DNA of 64,000 nucleotides from Methylobacterium sp. NEAU K (GCF_030700285.1 NZ_JAUYZJ010000001.1:248001-312000), one strand, 5' to 3'. Numbered from the stretch's first letter, positions 36,748 to 46,557 are shown. Notes: a model not told the origin generated them from the sequence alone. Translations and numbers: made by a program.

Positions 36748-37305
36748 TCAGTGGAAGAACGGCAGCGCGTGCGGTGCCAGGTAGCCGAATCCAAGCAGGA
36801 CCGCCCCGGCCAGTCCGAGGAATCCGCCGGCGAAGACCAGGAGCGTGATGCCGGTGATCACCTCCGCCGACGCCAGCACGATGCCGATCTGGAAGGCCGC
36901 CGAGGCCAGTTCGTAATGGTGGTAGCGCAGCAGCGACAGGTCGCGGCGCGCCTCGGAAGCCCGGGCCTTCTCGGTCAGCTCCTTGCGCCCCTCGCCGGTG
37001 GCGGGCTCGGATTCCCAGCGCGCCAGGGTCTTGGCCCATTCCGCGCGCTTGGCCGCGATCGCGTCCTGGCTCGGCCCCGGCGGGAGCAGTGCCAGGGCCT
37101 CGTCGGCGGTCTTGAGCACGGTCGAGCGGATCGTGCGCGCCTGGAAATAGGCCCACTGGTTGGCGGCCTCCACGTTGGAACCGATCGAGTCCGTCTGAGC
37201 CGCCTTGCCCAGAGTCTCGCTGAACGCGAGGAACAGCGCCAGCACCGAAATCAGCAGCGCGACGCGCTTGTTCGAGCCTTCGATCGCCCCGTGACCACCC
37301 GACAT
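36748..37305 (-). CDS. DUF4337 membrane protein
   Basis: 185 residues: an N-terminal membrane helix (RVALLISVLALFLAFSETLG), a cytoplasmic or periplasmic helical region with QWAYFQARTIRSTV, then two C-terminal helices (GIVLASAEVITGITLLVFAGGFLGLAGAV). This layout with the NQWAYFQAK-type motif is that of DUF4337. Function unknown. Probably co-transcribed with the PsiE-like gene. Confidence 0.75.
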   Translation of the reverse strand: MSGGHGAIEGSNKRVALLISVLALFLAFSETLGKAAQTDSIGSNVEAANQWAYFQARTIRSTVLKTADEALALLPPGPSQDAIAAKRAEWAKTLARWESEPATGEGRKELTEKARASEARRDLSLLRYHHYELASAAFQIGIVLASAEVITGITLLVFAGGFLGLAGAVLLGFGYLAPHALPFFH

Positions 37306-37390
37306 CGCTTCCCGATTCCCCGTTGATTCGTCGGGGGCGACTCACAGCCCATCGCGGCGCGGCGCGCAATGCGGAGTTGCCGCCCGGGGT

Positions 37391-40300
37391 CTATTCCGCG
37401 GCGACCCGCGGCGGCAGCGGGCGGCCGTCATTGGCCGGATGCCCCGGTTGGCCGTAGGCCGGCTCATCCTCCGGGTCGTCACGCTCACCCACGAAGCGGC
37501 CGAACAGCCGTCCGAGCAGGCGCGAGAGATCGTCCATCAGGACGAAGATCGCCGGTACGAAGACCAGCGACAGCACAGTGGAGACGATCAGGCCGCCGAT
37601 CACCGCCACGGCCATCGGCGCGCGGAACTCGCCGCCGATCCCGAGCGCCAACGCGGAGGGCACCATGCCGGCCGCCATGGCGATGGTGGTCATCACGATC
37701 GGCCGCGCGCGCTTGCGGCCGGCATCCACGATGGCGGTGTCCCGGTCGACGCCGGCGTGGATCTGCTCGACGGCGAAGTCCACCAGCATGATCGCGTTCT
37801 TGGTCACCACGCCCATCAGCATCAGGATGCCGATCACCACCGGCATCGAGATCGGCATGTGGCAGATCAGCAGCGCGAGGATCGCGCCGCCGATGGAGAG
37901 CGGCAGAGAGAACAGGATGGTGAGCGGCTGGAGGAAGTTGCCGAACAGCAGGATCAGCACGCCGAACACCATCATCAGGCCGGCGCCCATGGCGAGCGCG
38001 AAGCCCTCGAACACCTCGCCCATCACCTCGGCGTCGCCGGTCTGGCTGATCGTGACCCCAGGCGGCAGGTTCTTGGCGGTGGGCAGGTCCATCACCCGGC
38101 CGATCAACTCGGCCAGGGCGTCGGTCCCCTGCATGTCGCCCTCGATGGCGACGCGCACGGCGCGGTCGTAGCGGTCGATTCCCGTGGGGCCCTGGCCGAG
38201 GCTGATATCGGCCACGGTGGCGAGCGGCACGGCGGCGCCGCCCTTCACCGGCACCTTCAGGGTCTCCAGCTCCGAGAGCCGGCCGCGCAGGCTCTCGGGC
38301 AGCTGCACCCGGATCGGTATCTGCCGGTCAGGGGCGTTAAACTTGGCGAGGTTCATGCCGATGTCGCCAATCGTTCCGACCCGCACGGTCTCGGCGATGG
38401 TATCGGTGCTGACGCCGAGATCCGCCGCCACCCCGGGCTTGGGCCGGATGCGGATTTCCGTCCGGTCGAGGGGCGCGGTCGACATGACGTTGACGAGGTG
38501 CGGGACCTTGGCGGCCTCGCGCTGGAGCCTGGCCGCCACATCCGCCACCACCGCCTTGTCGGGGCCCGCGATGATCAGCGCGAGGTCGCGCTGCCCGCTC
38601 TCGCGCAGGGCCCAGAAGCGGATGTCCGGCTCCTCGCGCAGGATCGCGGAGACCTCCGCGTCGACCTGCTTCTGGGTGCGGGCACGGGTGTTCTTCGGGG
38701 TCAGATTGATGGTCAGGCTGGCGAGCCGCACCTCCTTCTTGGCCGGCAATTGCCGGCCGCCATCCACGAACACGCTCTTCACCTCGGGCAGCGCCCGGAT
38801 CTTCTCCTCGATCCGGTCGGTGAGCTGGACCGTGTCCGGGAGCCGGGCACCCGGCGGCAGTTCCAGCACGAACAGCGTGCGCGCCTGGTCCTCCGCGGGC
38901 AGGAAGCCCGCGGGCAGCAGCTGCGTCGACAGGATGGATGCCGCGAAGCACGCGATGCCGAGGATCAGCGTCACGAACTTGTGCCGCACGGACCACGCCA
39001 CGAGACGCGTGTAGCCGCGCATCACGAACCCGTCCCGCGTGTGGTCGGGGCCGTGGTCGCGCAGGAAATAGGCGGCGAGCAGCGGGGTGATCAGGCGCGC
39101 GACCAGCAGCGACATGAATACGGCCGCGGCGATCGTGAGGCCGAACTGCTTGAAGTACTGGCCGGCGATGCCGCCCATGAACGAGACCGGCGAGAAGATC
39201 GCCATGATCGTGGCCGTGATGGCGATGACCGCGAGCCCGATCTCGTCGGCCGCCTCCAGGGACGCGCGATAGGGCGACTTCCCCATCCGCATGTGCCGGA
39301 CGATGTTCTCGATCTCCACGATGGCATCGTCCACCAGGATGCCGGTGACGAGCGTGATCGCCAGCAGGCTGACGGCGTTGAGCGAGAAGCCCAAGGCGCT
39401 CATCACCCAGAAGGTCGGCAGCACCGAGAGCGGCAGCGCCACAGCGGCGATCAGCGTGGCGCGCCAGTCGCGCAGGAACAGCAGCACGACGACGACCGCG
39501 AGCGCGGCCCCCTCGATCAGGCCCATCATGGCCGAATGGTAATTGCCGATCGTGTTGACGACGCTGGTGTCGATCAGGTCGAAGCGCACGTCCGGATTGG
39601 CCGCGTGGAGCGCGGCGATCTTCTTGGCGACCCCAACCGAGACGTCGGCATCGCTGGCGCCGCTGGCCCGGGAGACCGCGAAGGCCACCACAGGCTCGCC
39701 GTTGAAGCGCGCGAAGGTGCGCGGCTCCTCGGCTGTATCCGAAAGGATCGCCAGCTCGTCGAGCCGGACCTTGCGGTTGCCGGGAACGACGATCGAGGTC
39801 TTGGCCAGGGTGTCGAGGCTCGCCGAGGCGGCCAGCGTCCGGATCGACTGCTCTTGGCCGCCGACCTCGCCCCGGCCGCCGGCCATGTCGGCGGAGGTCA
39901 GGCGCAGCTGCCGGTTCACATCCGCCGCGGTGATGCCGAGCGCCAGCAGCCGGTCGGGCTTCAGCGTGACGCGGATCTCCCGGGCGACGCCGCCCAGGCG
40001 CTCGACGCCGCCGACGCCCTTCACGCTCTGGAGACCGCGGGCGACCACGTCATCCACGAACCATGACAGGTCCTCGGGCGTCATCGCCGGCGCGGAGGCG
40101 CCGTAGATCATGATCGGCAGGCCGGCGATCTCGACCCGGGAGACGATCGGCTCGTCAATGGTGCGCGGCAGGTTCTGGCGGATCTTGGCGATGGCGTCCT
40201 TGACGTCGTTGGTCGCCCGGTCCTGGTTCACCTCGAGGCGGAACTCGATCGTGGTCGTCGAGATGCCCTCGGTGATGGTCGACAGGATGTGCTTGACGCC

Positions 40301-40531
40301 CTTCACCCCGGCGACCGAATCCTCGACCCATTTCGTGACCTGGGTCTGCAGCTCGGCGGGCGCAGCGCCGGACTGTGTGATCGTCACCGAGACGATCGGG
40401 ATGTCGATGTTGGGGAATCGGGTGATCGGCAGGGCACGGAAGCTCACCAGTCCGAGGATCATCAGGACCAGGAACAGAACCACCGAGGGCAGGGGCTTCC
40501 GGATCGCCCAGGCGGAGACGTTGAGGCGCAT
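37391..40531 (-). CDS. RND efflux permease, HAE1 (AcrB/MexB/MdtB-like) type
   Basis: 1046-residue inner-membrane transporter with twelve helices and two large periplasmic loops. It shows the helix 4 proton-relay pair in GILVDDAIVEIEN, the N-terminal ALPITRFPNIDIPIVSVTI, GGIAGQYFKQFGLTIAAAV, and the C-terminal MLMGVVTKNAIMLVDFAVEQ. It is driven by protons; drug range unknown. The start at 40531 lies 22 nt after the adaptor stop, so the two form an operon. No outer-membrane TolC-type gene is adjacent. Confidence 0.93.
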   Translation of the reverse strand: MRLNVSAWAIRKPLPSVVLFLVLMILGLVSFRALPITRFPNIDIPIVSVTITQSGAAPAELQTQVTKWVEDSVAGVKGVKHILSTITEGISTTTIEFRLEVNQDRATNDVKDAIAKIRQNLPRTIDEPIVSRVEIAGLPIMIYGASAPAMTPEDLSWFVDDVVARGLQSVKGVGGVERLGGVAREIRVTLKPDRLLALGITAADVNRQLRLTSADMAGGRGEVGGQEQSIRTLAASASLDTLAKTSIVVPGNRKVRLDELAILSDTAEEPRTFARFNGEPVVAFAVSRASGASDADVSVGVAKKIAALHAANPDVRFDLIDTSVVNTIGNYHSAMMGLIEGAALAVVVVLLFLRDWRATLIAAVALPLSVLPTFWVMSALGFSLNAVSLLAITLVTGILVDDAIVEIENIVRHMRMGKSPYRASLEAADEIGLAVIAITATIMAIFSPVSFMGGIAGQYFKQFGLTIAAAVFMSLLVARLITPLLAAYFLRDHGPDHTRDGFVMRGYTRLVAWSVRHKFVTLILGIACFAASILSTQLLPAGFLPAEDQARTLFVLELPPGARLPDTVQLTDRIEEKIRALPEVKSVFVDGGRQLPAKKEVRLASLTINLTPKNTRARTQKQVDAEVSAILREEPDIRFWALRESGQRDLALIIAGPDKAVVADVAARLQREAAKVPHLVNVMSTAPLDRTEIRIRPKPGVAADLGVSTDTIAETVRVGTIGDIGMNLAKFNAPDRQIPIRVQLPESLRGRLSELETLKVPVKGGAAVPLATVADISLGQGPTGIDRYDRAVRVAIEGDMQGTDALAELIGRVMDLPTAKNLPPGVTISQTGDAEVMGEVFEGFALAMGAGLMMVFGVLILLFGNFLQPLTILFSLPLSIGGAILALLICHMPISMPVVIGILMLMGVVTKNAIMLVDFAVEQIHAGVDRDTAIVDAGRKRARPIVMTTIAMAAGMVPSALALGIGGEFRAPMAVAVIGGLIVSTVLSLVFVPAIFVLMDDLSRLLGRLFGRFVGERDDPEDEPAYGQPGHPANDGRPLPPRVAAE

Positions 40532-40553
40532 GGCCGGATCCTTTGCCTTCGTC

Positions 40554-41837
40554 CTACCGCGCAGCCGCGTCGGCCATGGGCTTGCCGGCCGGCGACGGCA
40601 CGGCCCGCACCCGGTCGCCGTCGCGCAGGAAGCTGCCCGCCCGGGCCACGACGCTCTCGCCGGCCGCGACGCCTGAGCGGATCTCCGTGAAGCTCTCGGC
40701 GGAGAGGCCCGTATCGACCGCGCGCGCCTCGACGCGCCCGTCCTTGACCACCAGGACGCTGGCGCGGCCGTCCGCCGCATAGAGCAGGCTGGATACCGGG
40801 ACCGCGATGCCGTCGCGGCGCGCCACCTCCACGGTGCCGCGGGCGAAGGCGCCGATGCGGAGCGCAGGATCGTCGGTGAGGCGGACGCGGACCTTTCCGA
40901 GGCGGGTGGCGCGGTCGACCTCCGGGTAGACCCGGCGCACCTCGCCCTGCAGGTGGCGACCGTCGTCGAGGTCGAGGCTCGCCGGGTCTCCGACCTGGAT
41001 GCGCGCCAGCGACGTCTCCGGCACCTCGCCCTCGAGTTCGATCTCGCCCCGGGCGATCAGCCGGAACAGGGGCTCGCCCGCCGAGGTGGCGGTGGCGCCG
41101 ATCCGGGCCGTGCGCCGGTTGACGATGCCGGCCTCCGGCGCGCGGATATCGGTGCGGGCGCGCCGCAGGGCGATCTCGGCGCCGGCTGCCCGGGCCGTGG
41201 CGAGATCCGCCTGGGCGGATTTCAGGCCGCCCCGGGCCGCGGCGAGGCGGCCCTCGGCCCCCTGCGCGGCCGAGACGCGCTGCTCCAGCACGGCCGCGGT
41301 GGCGTTGCCGGTCTTGGCCAGGGACTGGGCGCGCTCCAGCGACTGCTTTGCCTCCAGGTTGGCGGCCTCCGCCTGGACGATCTGGCTCTGGGCTTGGACG
41401 ATGGCCGCCTCGGCCCGGGCGATCGCCGCCGCGTTCGAGGCCTCCTGGGTGACGATCATCTCCTGCGACAGCGTCGCGAGCACTTGGCCCTTTGTGACGC
41501 GGTCGCCCTCCTCCACGAGCCAGTCGGTGATGCGCAGGCCCTCGATCTCCGGGGAGACCAGGATCTCGTCCCGGGGGACCAGGGTACCGGTGACCACGGC
41601 CCGCTCCACGATCTCGCGGCGCTCGGCCGTGACGACCGTGACGGCCGGAGCGATAATGGCGGCATCTGGGACGGCGGCCGTCTCGACGGCGTGGGCCGGC
41701 GCTGCGGCGAGAATCGCGAGACCGCACAGGTAGCGGAAGCGGGACGCGCGCCCACGGAAGATCTGCAAAACGGAGGCCTCGCTGGCGGCGCTGTCCTGGT
41801 CCTGCGCCTCCGTCGCTGTGCAGGTCGGCGTTTTCAT
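40554..41837 (-). CDS. RND efflux periplasmic adaptor (HlyD/AcrA family)
   Basis: 427 residues: signal/anchor (YLCGLAILAAAPAHAVE), lipoyl-like half-motifs (VSPEIEGLRITDWLVEEGDRVTKGQ and DIRAPEAGIVNRR), a long alpha-hairpin coiled coil (about 120-215, Ala/Glu-rich), and beta-barrel domains. It links the RND pump to an outer-membrane channel. There is no lipobox. First gene of the two-gene operon. Confidence 0.9.
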   Translation of the reverse strand: MKTPTCTATEAQDQDSAASEASVLQIFRGRASRFRYLCGLAILAAAPAHAVETAAVPDAAIIAPAVTVVTAERREIVERAVVTGTLVPRDEILVSPEIEGLRITDWLVEEGDRVTKGQVLATLSQEMIVTQEASNAAAIARAEAAIVQAQSQIVQAEAANLEAKQSLERAQSLAKTGNATAAVLEQRVSAAQGAEGRLAAARGGLKSAQADLATARAAGAEIALRRARTDIRAPEAGIVNRRTARIGATATSAGEPLFRLIARGEIELEGEVPETSLARIQVGDPASLDLDDGRHLQGEVRRVYPEVDRATRLGKVRVRLTDDPALRIGAFARGTVEVARRDGIAVPVSSLLYAADGRASVLVVKDGRVEARAVDTGLSAESFTEIRSGVAAGESVVARAGSFLRDGDRVRAVPSPAGKPMADAAAR

Positions 41838-42014
41838 GGCGCGGATACCCTCGATGAGGTGAGCATAGCGACTTCGCGGGGTTCCGTCCTCGGGCTCCGG
41901 GCCGCAGGTCAGTCACCGGTGGAACGTGTCGCAGTTTAGGGTCCTTGCGCTGCAACCGACCGAACAAGTCCACGTTATTAAAGTGATGGTTTTCGCGCGA
42001 TCGGGGAGGGGTAG

Positions 42015-42197
42015 ATGAGCATTTTTCAAATCAAGCAGAAGAAGAGCGGTGCTGTGCTTTGGACCGGAGCTGCCGACAGCGAGCAGACGGCGCTCGACGC
42101 GATGGCCCGCGAGGCTGGATACCGCGACTTCTCGTCCCTGCCGGACACGATCCGCGCCGACGGGATCGAAGCGGCCAAGCTGGACCTGATTTCCTAA
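42015..42197 (+). CDS. Small conserved-looking protein, function unknown
   Basis: 60-residue soluble protein beginning MSIFQIKQKKSG, mixed alpha/beta, preceded by a very strong ribosome site (GGGGAGGGGT). No cysteines and no domain recognised. It stands alone, divergent from the efflux operon, and is followed by a strong hairpin, so it looks like an independently expressed monocistronic gene. Confidence 0.6.
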   Translation: MSIFQIKQKKSGAVLWTGAADSEQTALDAMAREAGYRDFSSLPDTIRADGIEAAKLDLIS

Positions 42198-42219
42198 GCC
42201 TGGCCTACTATGACGCGTT

Positions 42220-42256
42220 GAATGAGGCGTCCGCCGCCATGGCGGGCGCCTCATTC
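42220..42256. terminator. Strong bidirectional hairpin
   Basis: Stem of 16 pairs (GAATGAGGCG, T, CCGCC paired with GGCGG, G, CGCCTCATTC; one T-G wobble) and a 5-nt loop. It lies between the plus-strand 60-residue gene and the minus-strand glycosyltransferase, and its right end touches the latter's stop codon. Confidence 0.7.
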
Positions 42257-43298
42257 ATGCGTGGTCGATCTGCCGGGCCAGCGCCTCGATCTGTGCGGCG
42301 CAGTCGCGAATCGCTCTAGACCTGTACAAGTTGGCGATGACGGACGGGTCGAGGTCCAATCCGGCTTGGACGAGGCCGGGCCACGCAGACGCCTTGGGCC
42401 AACCGTGATGGACCACTGCGGCGCCGAGTGTTTCCAGGGCCGCAGCCTTCTCGGTCTGCTCGCCGTAGGCGCGTTCCTCCGGCAGACAGATGAGACGCTT
42501 TGCCTGTCCGGCGGCCAGCGCCACGAGACCGTCGCCACCCCCGCCGACCAGTACTGCGGCCTGCGCGACCCGGGCCTCGACGTCGTCGACCCAGCCGTGC
42601 AGATGCAGGTTGTCGGGCGTCTCGCCGGAGCCGGACACGGATCCGAGCACGTGCCAGTGCCGGTCGGGCACGGCCCCCGCCGCCGCTGCGAGGGCCGTGA
42701 GGTCGCCGCCTGCGCCGCCGCGGCCGAACACCACGACAATGTCGTCGCCGGGAGGCGCCGCGGGCTGCGCCGGCGCGCCGAGGAAACCGGCGTAGTGCGT
42801 CTTCGCGCGGATCCAGGCCGGGACGCCCGCGCCATCGAGCGCCTCGGGGAACGGCGCGAGCAGCCGCGTCGCGCTTCGGAACGCGTCGAGATGCGGCCTG
42901 TCGGTCCGGGTGCCGGCGAGCCGCACCACCAGGGTCGGAACCGACAGGAGGCGCGCCAGGAGCGCGATCTCCACCGAGACGTCGACGACGATCAGCGCGG
43001 GGTCGGTCCGCCCCACCCATTCGGCGATGCGCGCCATCCGGGCCCGCACGCCCGGATGGTTCAGCGGCGCGTAGTGCAGCGCCTCCGGTCGCTCCGCTTC
43101 GCCGTCCCGGCCGTCGAATTCCGATCCGCCGAGCGGGCGGTCGTCGGGCAGGTCGAGCACGTCGAGTCCGCGCGTGTCGAACCCCGCCAGGGTGCCGATC
43201 AGCGTGCAGGGCCGGGGCAGGGCGGCCGCCACAGCGCGGGCGCGCTGGAAATGCCCGGCGCCCTGGTGGTGGACGTACCAGCCGATCCCGCGGGTCAC
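42255..43298 (-). CDS. MurG-like glycosyltransferase family protein
   Basis: 347 residues with a GT-B fold: N-terminal GWYVHHQGAGHFQRARAVA (glycine/His loop as in MurG-type enzymes) and a C-terminal nucleotide-sugar site VGGGGDGLVALAAGQAKRLICLPEERAYGEQ. Sugar donor and acceptor unknown. The GTG start at 43298 overlaps the stop of the GT2 gene as GTGA, so the two are translationally coupled. Confidence 0.75.
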   Translation of the reverse strand: MTRGIGWYVHHQGAGHFQRARAVAAALPRPCTLIGTLAGFDTRGLDVLDLPDDRPLGGSEFDGRDGEAERPEALHYAPLNHPGVRARMARIAEWVGRTDPALIVVDVSVEIALLARLLSVPTLVVRLAGTRTDRPHLDAFRSATRLLAPFPEALDGAGVPAWIRAKTHYAGFLGAPAQPAAPPGDDIVVVFGRGGAGGDLTALAAAAGAVPDRHWHVLGSVSGSGETPDNLHLHGWVDDVEARVAQAAVLVGGGGDGLVALAAGQAKRLICLPEERAYGEQTEKAAALETLGAAVVHHGWPKASAWPGLVQAGLDLDPSVIANLYRSRAIRDCAAQIEALARQIDHA

Positions 43299-44413
43299 GC
43301 GGCGGCCCGCAGGGACAGGGCGAGGGCGTCGAGGTCGGCGAGCGCCCGGTCGAGGGGGCATTCCCGCGCCGGCGCGCTGCGCGACTCCAGGATCCGGTCG
43401 GCCCGCTCCACGAAGGCGATGGCGTTGGGGCAGTCGCCCAGGGCGGCGTGTTCGTCCGCGCCGAGCCCGAGCCGCGTGCAGGCCTCGGCCCGTGCCGGCA
43501 ACGGGAGGTGGAACGCCCGGCGCAGGGCCGCGCGGCGCAGGATCAGCGCCTGCCAATGCGAAGCCTCGGGCAGCAGATAGGCTTCCCCCTCGAGGACGCG
43601 CGCCCGGCGCACCATCTCGGTGGCCATACCGCCCGAGACCCGACCCTGGTGGCGGGACGAGACCATCACGCGCACGTCCGGACAGTGGCGCAGGCGGGCG
43701 CCGCCCTCGCGCAGAAGCCCGACCAGGGCATTGTCCTCGCCGCAGGGCAGCGGCGGCAGGCCGCCGACTTGGCGATAGAACGTCACCGGGAAGGCGAGGC
43801 TCGCCCCGGTATGGTCGCCGTGGCGCGGGGCAGGATCGTGCGGTGGCGGGTCGAGGATGTCCTCCAGGCGCCGCACGCCGGACCAGTAGCGCTCGATCCG
43901 GGCGTGCAATTCCGTGAGCCTCGGGTCCGCGGTCCCGTCGTCGTCGATCACCAGCCGTCCGCCGACCACATCCGACGCGTGCAGAGCCCGCAGGTTCGCC
44001 GCGACCCAGTCGGCCGGCAGCCGCGCATCCGCGTCGGTGGTGAGGAGGATGCCGTCCATGCCTCCTCCGTCGGCCTCGAGCCAGTCGGCGCCAGCATCGA
44101 GCGCCATCCGCCGGGCGGTGCCGACATGCGCGTCCGCGCCGACAAGCTCAGCCTCGATCATCCGCAGGGCGAGAGTCGCGAGCGCCCCCGAAGCGTCCAG
44201 GGCGCGGACCGCCGCCGCCGTGCCGTCGGTGCAGTTGTTGGCGAGCACCACGACCCGCAGCGGCGCCCGCGCCGAGAAGCCCTCTTGCCCGGCCAGGGAG
44301 GCGAGCAGCCGCGGCAGGCGCTCTGCCTCATTCCGGGCCGGAATGCAGACGACGCAGAGCCGGGCGATCGCGGTAGCCGTGCCGGTGGTCATGTCGGTTG
44401 TCCCCAACCTCAT
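43295..44413 (-). CDS. Glycosyltransferase family 2
   Basis: 372 residues. The GT-A core begins VCIPARNEAERLPRLLASL, with VVVLANNCTDGT and the metal-binding DxD in LLTTDADARLPADW; GGLPPLPCGEDNALV follows. No membrane helices. The ATG at 44413 has AGGGA just upstream; ATG at 44392 is an alternative. Middle gene of a three-gene minus-strand glycosyltransferase cluster, probably making a polysaccharide or glycolipid. Confidence 0.82.
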   Translation of the reverse strand: MRLGTTDMTTGTATAIARLCVVCIPARNEAERLPRLLASLAGQEGFSARAPLRVVVLANNCTDGTAAAVRALDASGALATLALRMIEAELVGADAHVGTARRMALDAGADWLEADGGGMDGILLTTDADARLPADWVAANLRALHASDVVGGRLVIDDDGTADPRLTELHARIERYWSGVRRLEDILDPPPHDPAPRHGDHTGASLAFPVTFYRQVGGLPPLPCGEDNALVGLLREGGARLRHCPDVRVMVSSRHQGRVSGGMATEMVRRARVLEGEAYLLPEASHWQALILRRAALRRAFHLPLPARAEACTRLGLGADEHAALGDCPNAIAFVERADRILESRSAPARECPLDRALADLDALALSLRAAA

Positions 44414-44637
44414 CGTCCCTGCCGGACGAAACGCTCGAAGCGGTAAGCGGTCCGGCTTCTGGTGTGGGTGCGGTGTCCCTCCCCCCTCTGCGGCGTAGGA
44501 AGAGAACGCGTCCTCTCTTGAGTCTACGTCCTTTCCATTCCGGGACGATCCGGAACCGGAGGTGGGACTACCGTAGACCGCGCGGGAGAGGGAGCCGCCG
44601 TGCCGAACGGATCCATCGGGGAGACCTCAGGATCGCC

Positions 44638-45732
44638 TCATCCCCGCCTCCCGGCGACGCGCAGCGTCGGCCGCGCCCGCTCCGCGCAGCGCGCCATCAC
44701 GGCCTCGTAGGTCTCGAGATAGCGCGCGGTCATGGCGGTGGCGTCGTAGAGCGCCTCGGCCCGGTCGCGGCAGGCGCGGCGCGAGAGGCCAGCCGCCTCC
44801 CGGATCGCCACCGAGAGGTCCTGCGAATCGTCCGGACGCGCCAAGCGCCCGCAAGCCGCGTCGAGGATGTCGGGCATGGCGCCCCGGCGGAAGGCCGCCA
44901 CCGGCGTGCCGCAGGCGAGCGCCTCCGCGACCACGAGGCCGAACGGCTCCTCCCAGCGCGGCGACACGATCGCCACCCTGGCCCGGCCGAGATGGCGGGC
45001 GAGGTCGCTGTGCGAGAGATGGCCGAGATGCGTCAGGTCCGGGCCGAGCCTCGGGGCGATCTCGGCCGCCCAGTAGGCGGGGTTGAGCTTCGGTCCCGCG
45101 AAGGTCAGCGGCAATCCGGCCGCCCGCGCGGCGTCGATGGCGAGGTGAAGCCCCTTCTCGGGCACGATCCGGCCCGACCAGAAGACGAAGGGCGGAGCGT
45201 CGGGCGTATCGGAGAAGGCGAAGGTCGAGAGATCGACCCCGTTGTCGACCACCTGCGCGCCCGGTACGAGCGACGACCATTCCTGGGCCAGCGATGGCGA
45301 GACCGCGAGGTAGGCCATGTCCGGATCGGCCTCCGAGACGCCCCCGACGAGGGATTCGAACGGCGGTGTGTGCAGCACCGTGACCCAGGGCAGACCGAGC
45401 CTGGAACTCTCGCGCAAGGGCAGCGCGTGGAGGGCATTGTTGTGGACGATGTCGAACCCGCCGGCCGCGACCATCTCCATCATCCGGCGGTAGGCGTCGA
45501 ACTCGGCGCGGTCGATCGCCTCCTCACGCTCCGGGTCCGAGAGGGCATCGCCGGTCGGGTCGCAGAGCATGACCGGATCGAGCGCCGGGTCCGAACCGCG
45601 GCTGGCGAACAGCGTCACATCGTGCCCACGCTGCTTCAGGGCCACCGTGAGGAGGTGGGTGTGCATCTCCAGACCGCCGGCATAGGGCTGGCCGATCGGG
45701 TACTTCAGATGTGCGAGGACAGCGATCTTCAC
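44638..45732 (-). CDS. Glycosyltransferase family 4
   Basis: 364-residue GT-B enzyme. N-terminal YPIGQPYAGGLEMHTHLLTVALKQRGHDV, a central SGRIVPEKGLHLAIDAAR, and the EX7E motif in SPRWEEPFGLVVAEALACGTPV. First gene of the cluster, separated from the GT2 gene by about 220 bp, so it may have its own transcript. Acceptor unknown. Confidence 0.87.
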   Translation of the reverse strand: MKIAVLAHLKYPIGQPYAGGLEMHTHLLTVALKQRGHDVTLFASRGSDPALDPVMLCDPTGDALSDPEREEAIDRAEFDAYRRMMEMVAAGGFDIVHNNALHALPLRESSRLGLPWVTVLHTPPFESLVGGVSEADPDMAYLAVSPSLAQEWSSLVPGAQVVDNGVDLSTFAFSDTPDAPPFVFWSGRIVPEKGLHLAIDAARAAGLPLTFAGPKLNPAYWAAEIAPRLGPDLTHLGHLSHSDLARHLGRARVAIVSPRWEEPFGLVVAEALACGTPVAAFRRGAMPDILDAACGRLARPDDSQDLSVAIREAAGLSRRACRDRAEALYDATAMTARYLETYEAVMARCAERARPTLRVAGRRG

Positions 45733-45917
45733 GCGCGCACCGAATCCGGTTGTGGGGGGATCTTTGCCGACCGCAGAGAGGCGAGAGGACTTTTGTCCGC
45801 GGCGAGCGTGGCGGGTATCATGCCGGTCTTTTCTTCAGCAAGCGTTGCCCCATCGGCGCCGGAAGCGACGACGGAAGCGGCGCATTCCTGCCTTCGTAAG
45901 CCGGGCGGCCTGAACCG

Positions 45918-46265
45918 ATGATGATCAAGACGACGGGTCGGCCGTTCAGCCGGATGTGCCCGCCGCATGGGACCGGTACGGCAGCGCCCGTCGCGCCGAT
46001 GATCAGCGGCGCCGCGAACCTTCTGGACCTGCCGAAGCTGTCCTGGGGCGAGGCCGGGGCGAACGTTGCGCCGGCCTGGATCTTCGTCCCGAACGGCGCC
46101 CCCTACCTTATGCTTGCCGTCCTGAGCGGGCGTCCGCGGCGGCTCCGGCCCGATTCGGGCGACATCCGGCTGCGGGTGCTGGGGACCGAGATCCGGTTGC
46201 ACCTGCGCCCGAGGGGCGGCGCGCCGCCGGCCGTTTCAACGCGCTGCAGAAGTTCGCCGACCTGA
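45918..46265 (+). pseudogene. Possible frameshifted hypothetical gene
   Basis: 115 codons beginning MMIKTTGRPFSRM with a hydrophobic-aromatic core (VAPAWIFVPNGAPYLMLAVLSG, then IRLRVLGTEIRLHLRP). The last about 20 codons look unlike protein (Ser/Thr/Arg-rich), while another frame over the same bases gives an amphipathic helix (RFNALQKFADLIVLLARLL). This suggests an insertion or deletion near 46210. The core vaguely resembles DUF2285-type regulators, but I cannot assign it. Confidence 0.3.
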
Positions 46266-46344
46266 TCGTCCTGCTGGCTCGACTTCTCGCTGCCGTCGAG
46301 ATGCGGACGGCGGCGCGCTACGGGGTGATCCGCACCGTCGACCC

Positions 46345-46557
46345 TTGCAGGGACAGCCACGACCGTTCGACGCCCGGCAGCCGCAGACCATCCTGGCCTA
46401 CGGCATGCACGGCGGCGCCCCGCTGCGCCTCCGGGTCGTGCGGAAGCCCGGCGACAAGGCGTGGAAATACCGCGCGCGCATCGAGGTTGTGGACCGGGTC
46501 GACGGCACCGCGCACGGCCGCGGCGACATGGTCGCCGGCCTCGGCTTCAGCTGGTAG
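46345..46557 (+). CDS. Possible small protein, function unknown
   Basis: 70 codons from a TTG at 46345, ending VDGTAHGRGDMVAGLGFSW. It contains a basic stretch (APLRLRVVRKPGDKAWKYRARIEV) that reads like protein, but there is no clear ribosome site and no family. It may be the 3' remainder of the degraded gene upstream. Confidence 0.25.
   Translation: MQGQPRPFDARQPQTILAYGMHGGAPLRLRVVRKPGDKAWKYRARIEVVDRVDGTAHGRGDMVAGLGFSW

Noticed and set aside
37439..40066. 875-codon plus-strand open frame
   Set aside because: Antisense of the RND permease; His/Asp/Arg-rich shadow translation.
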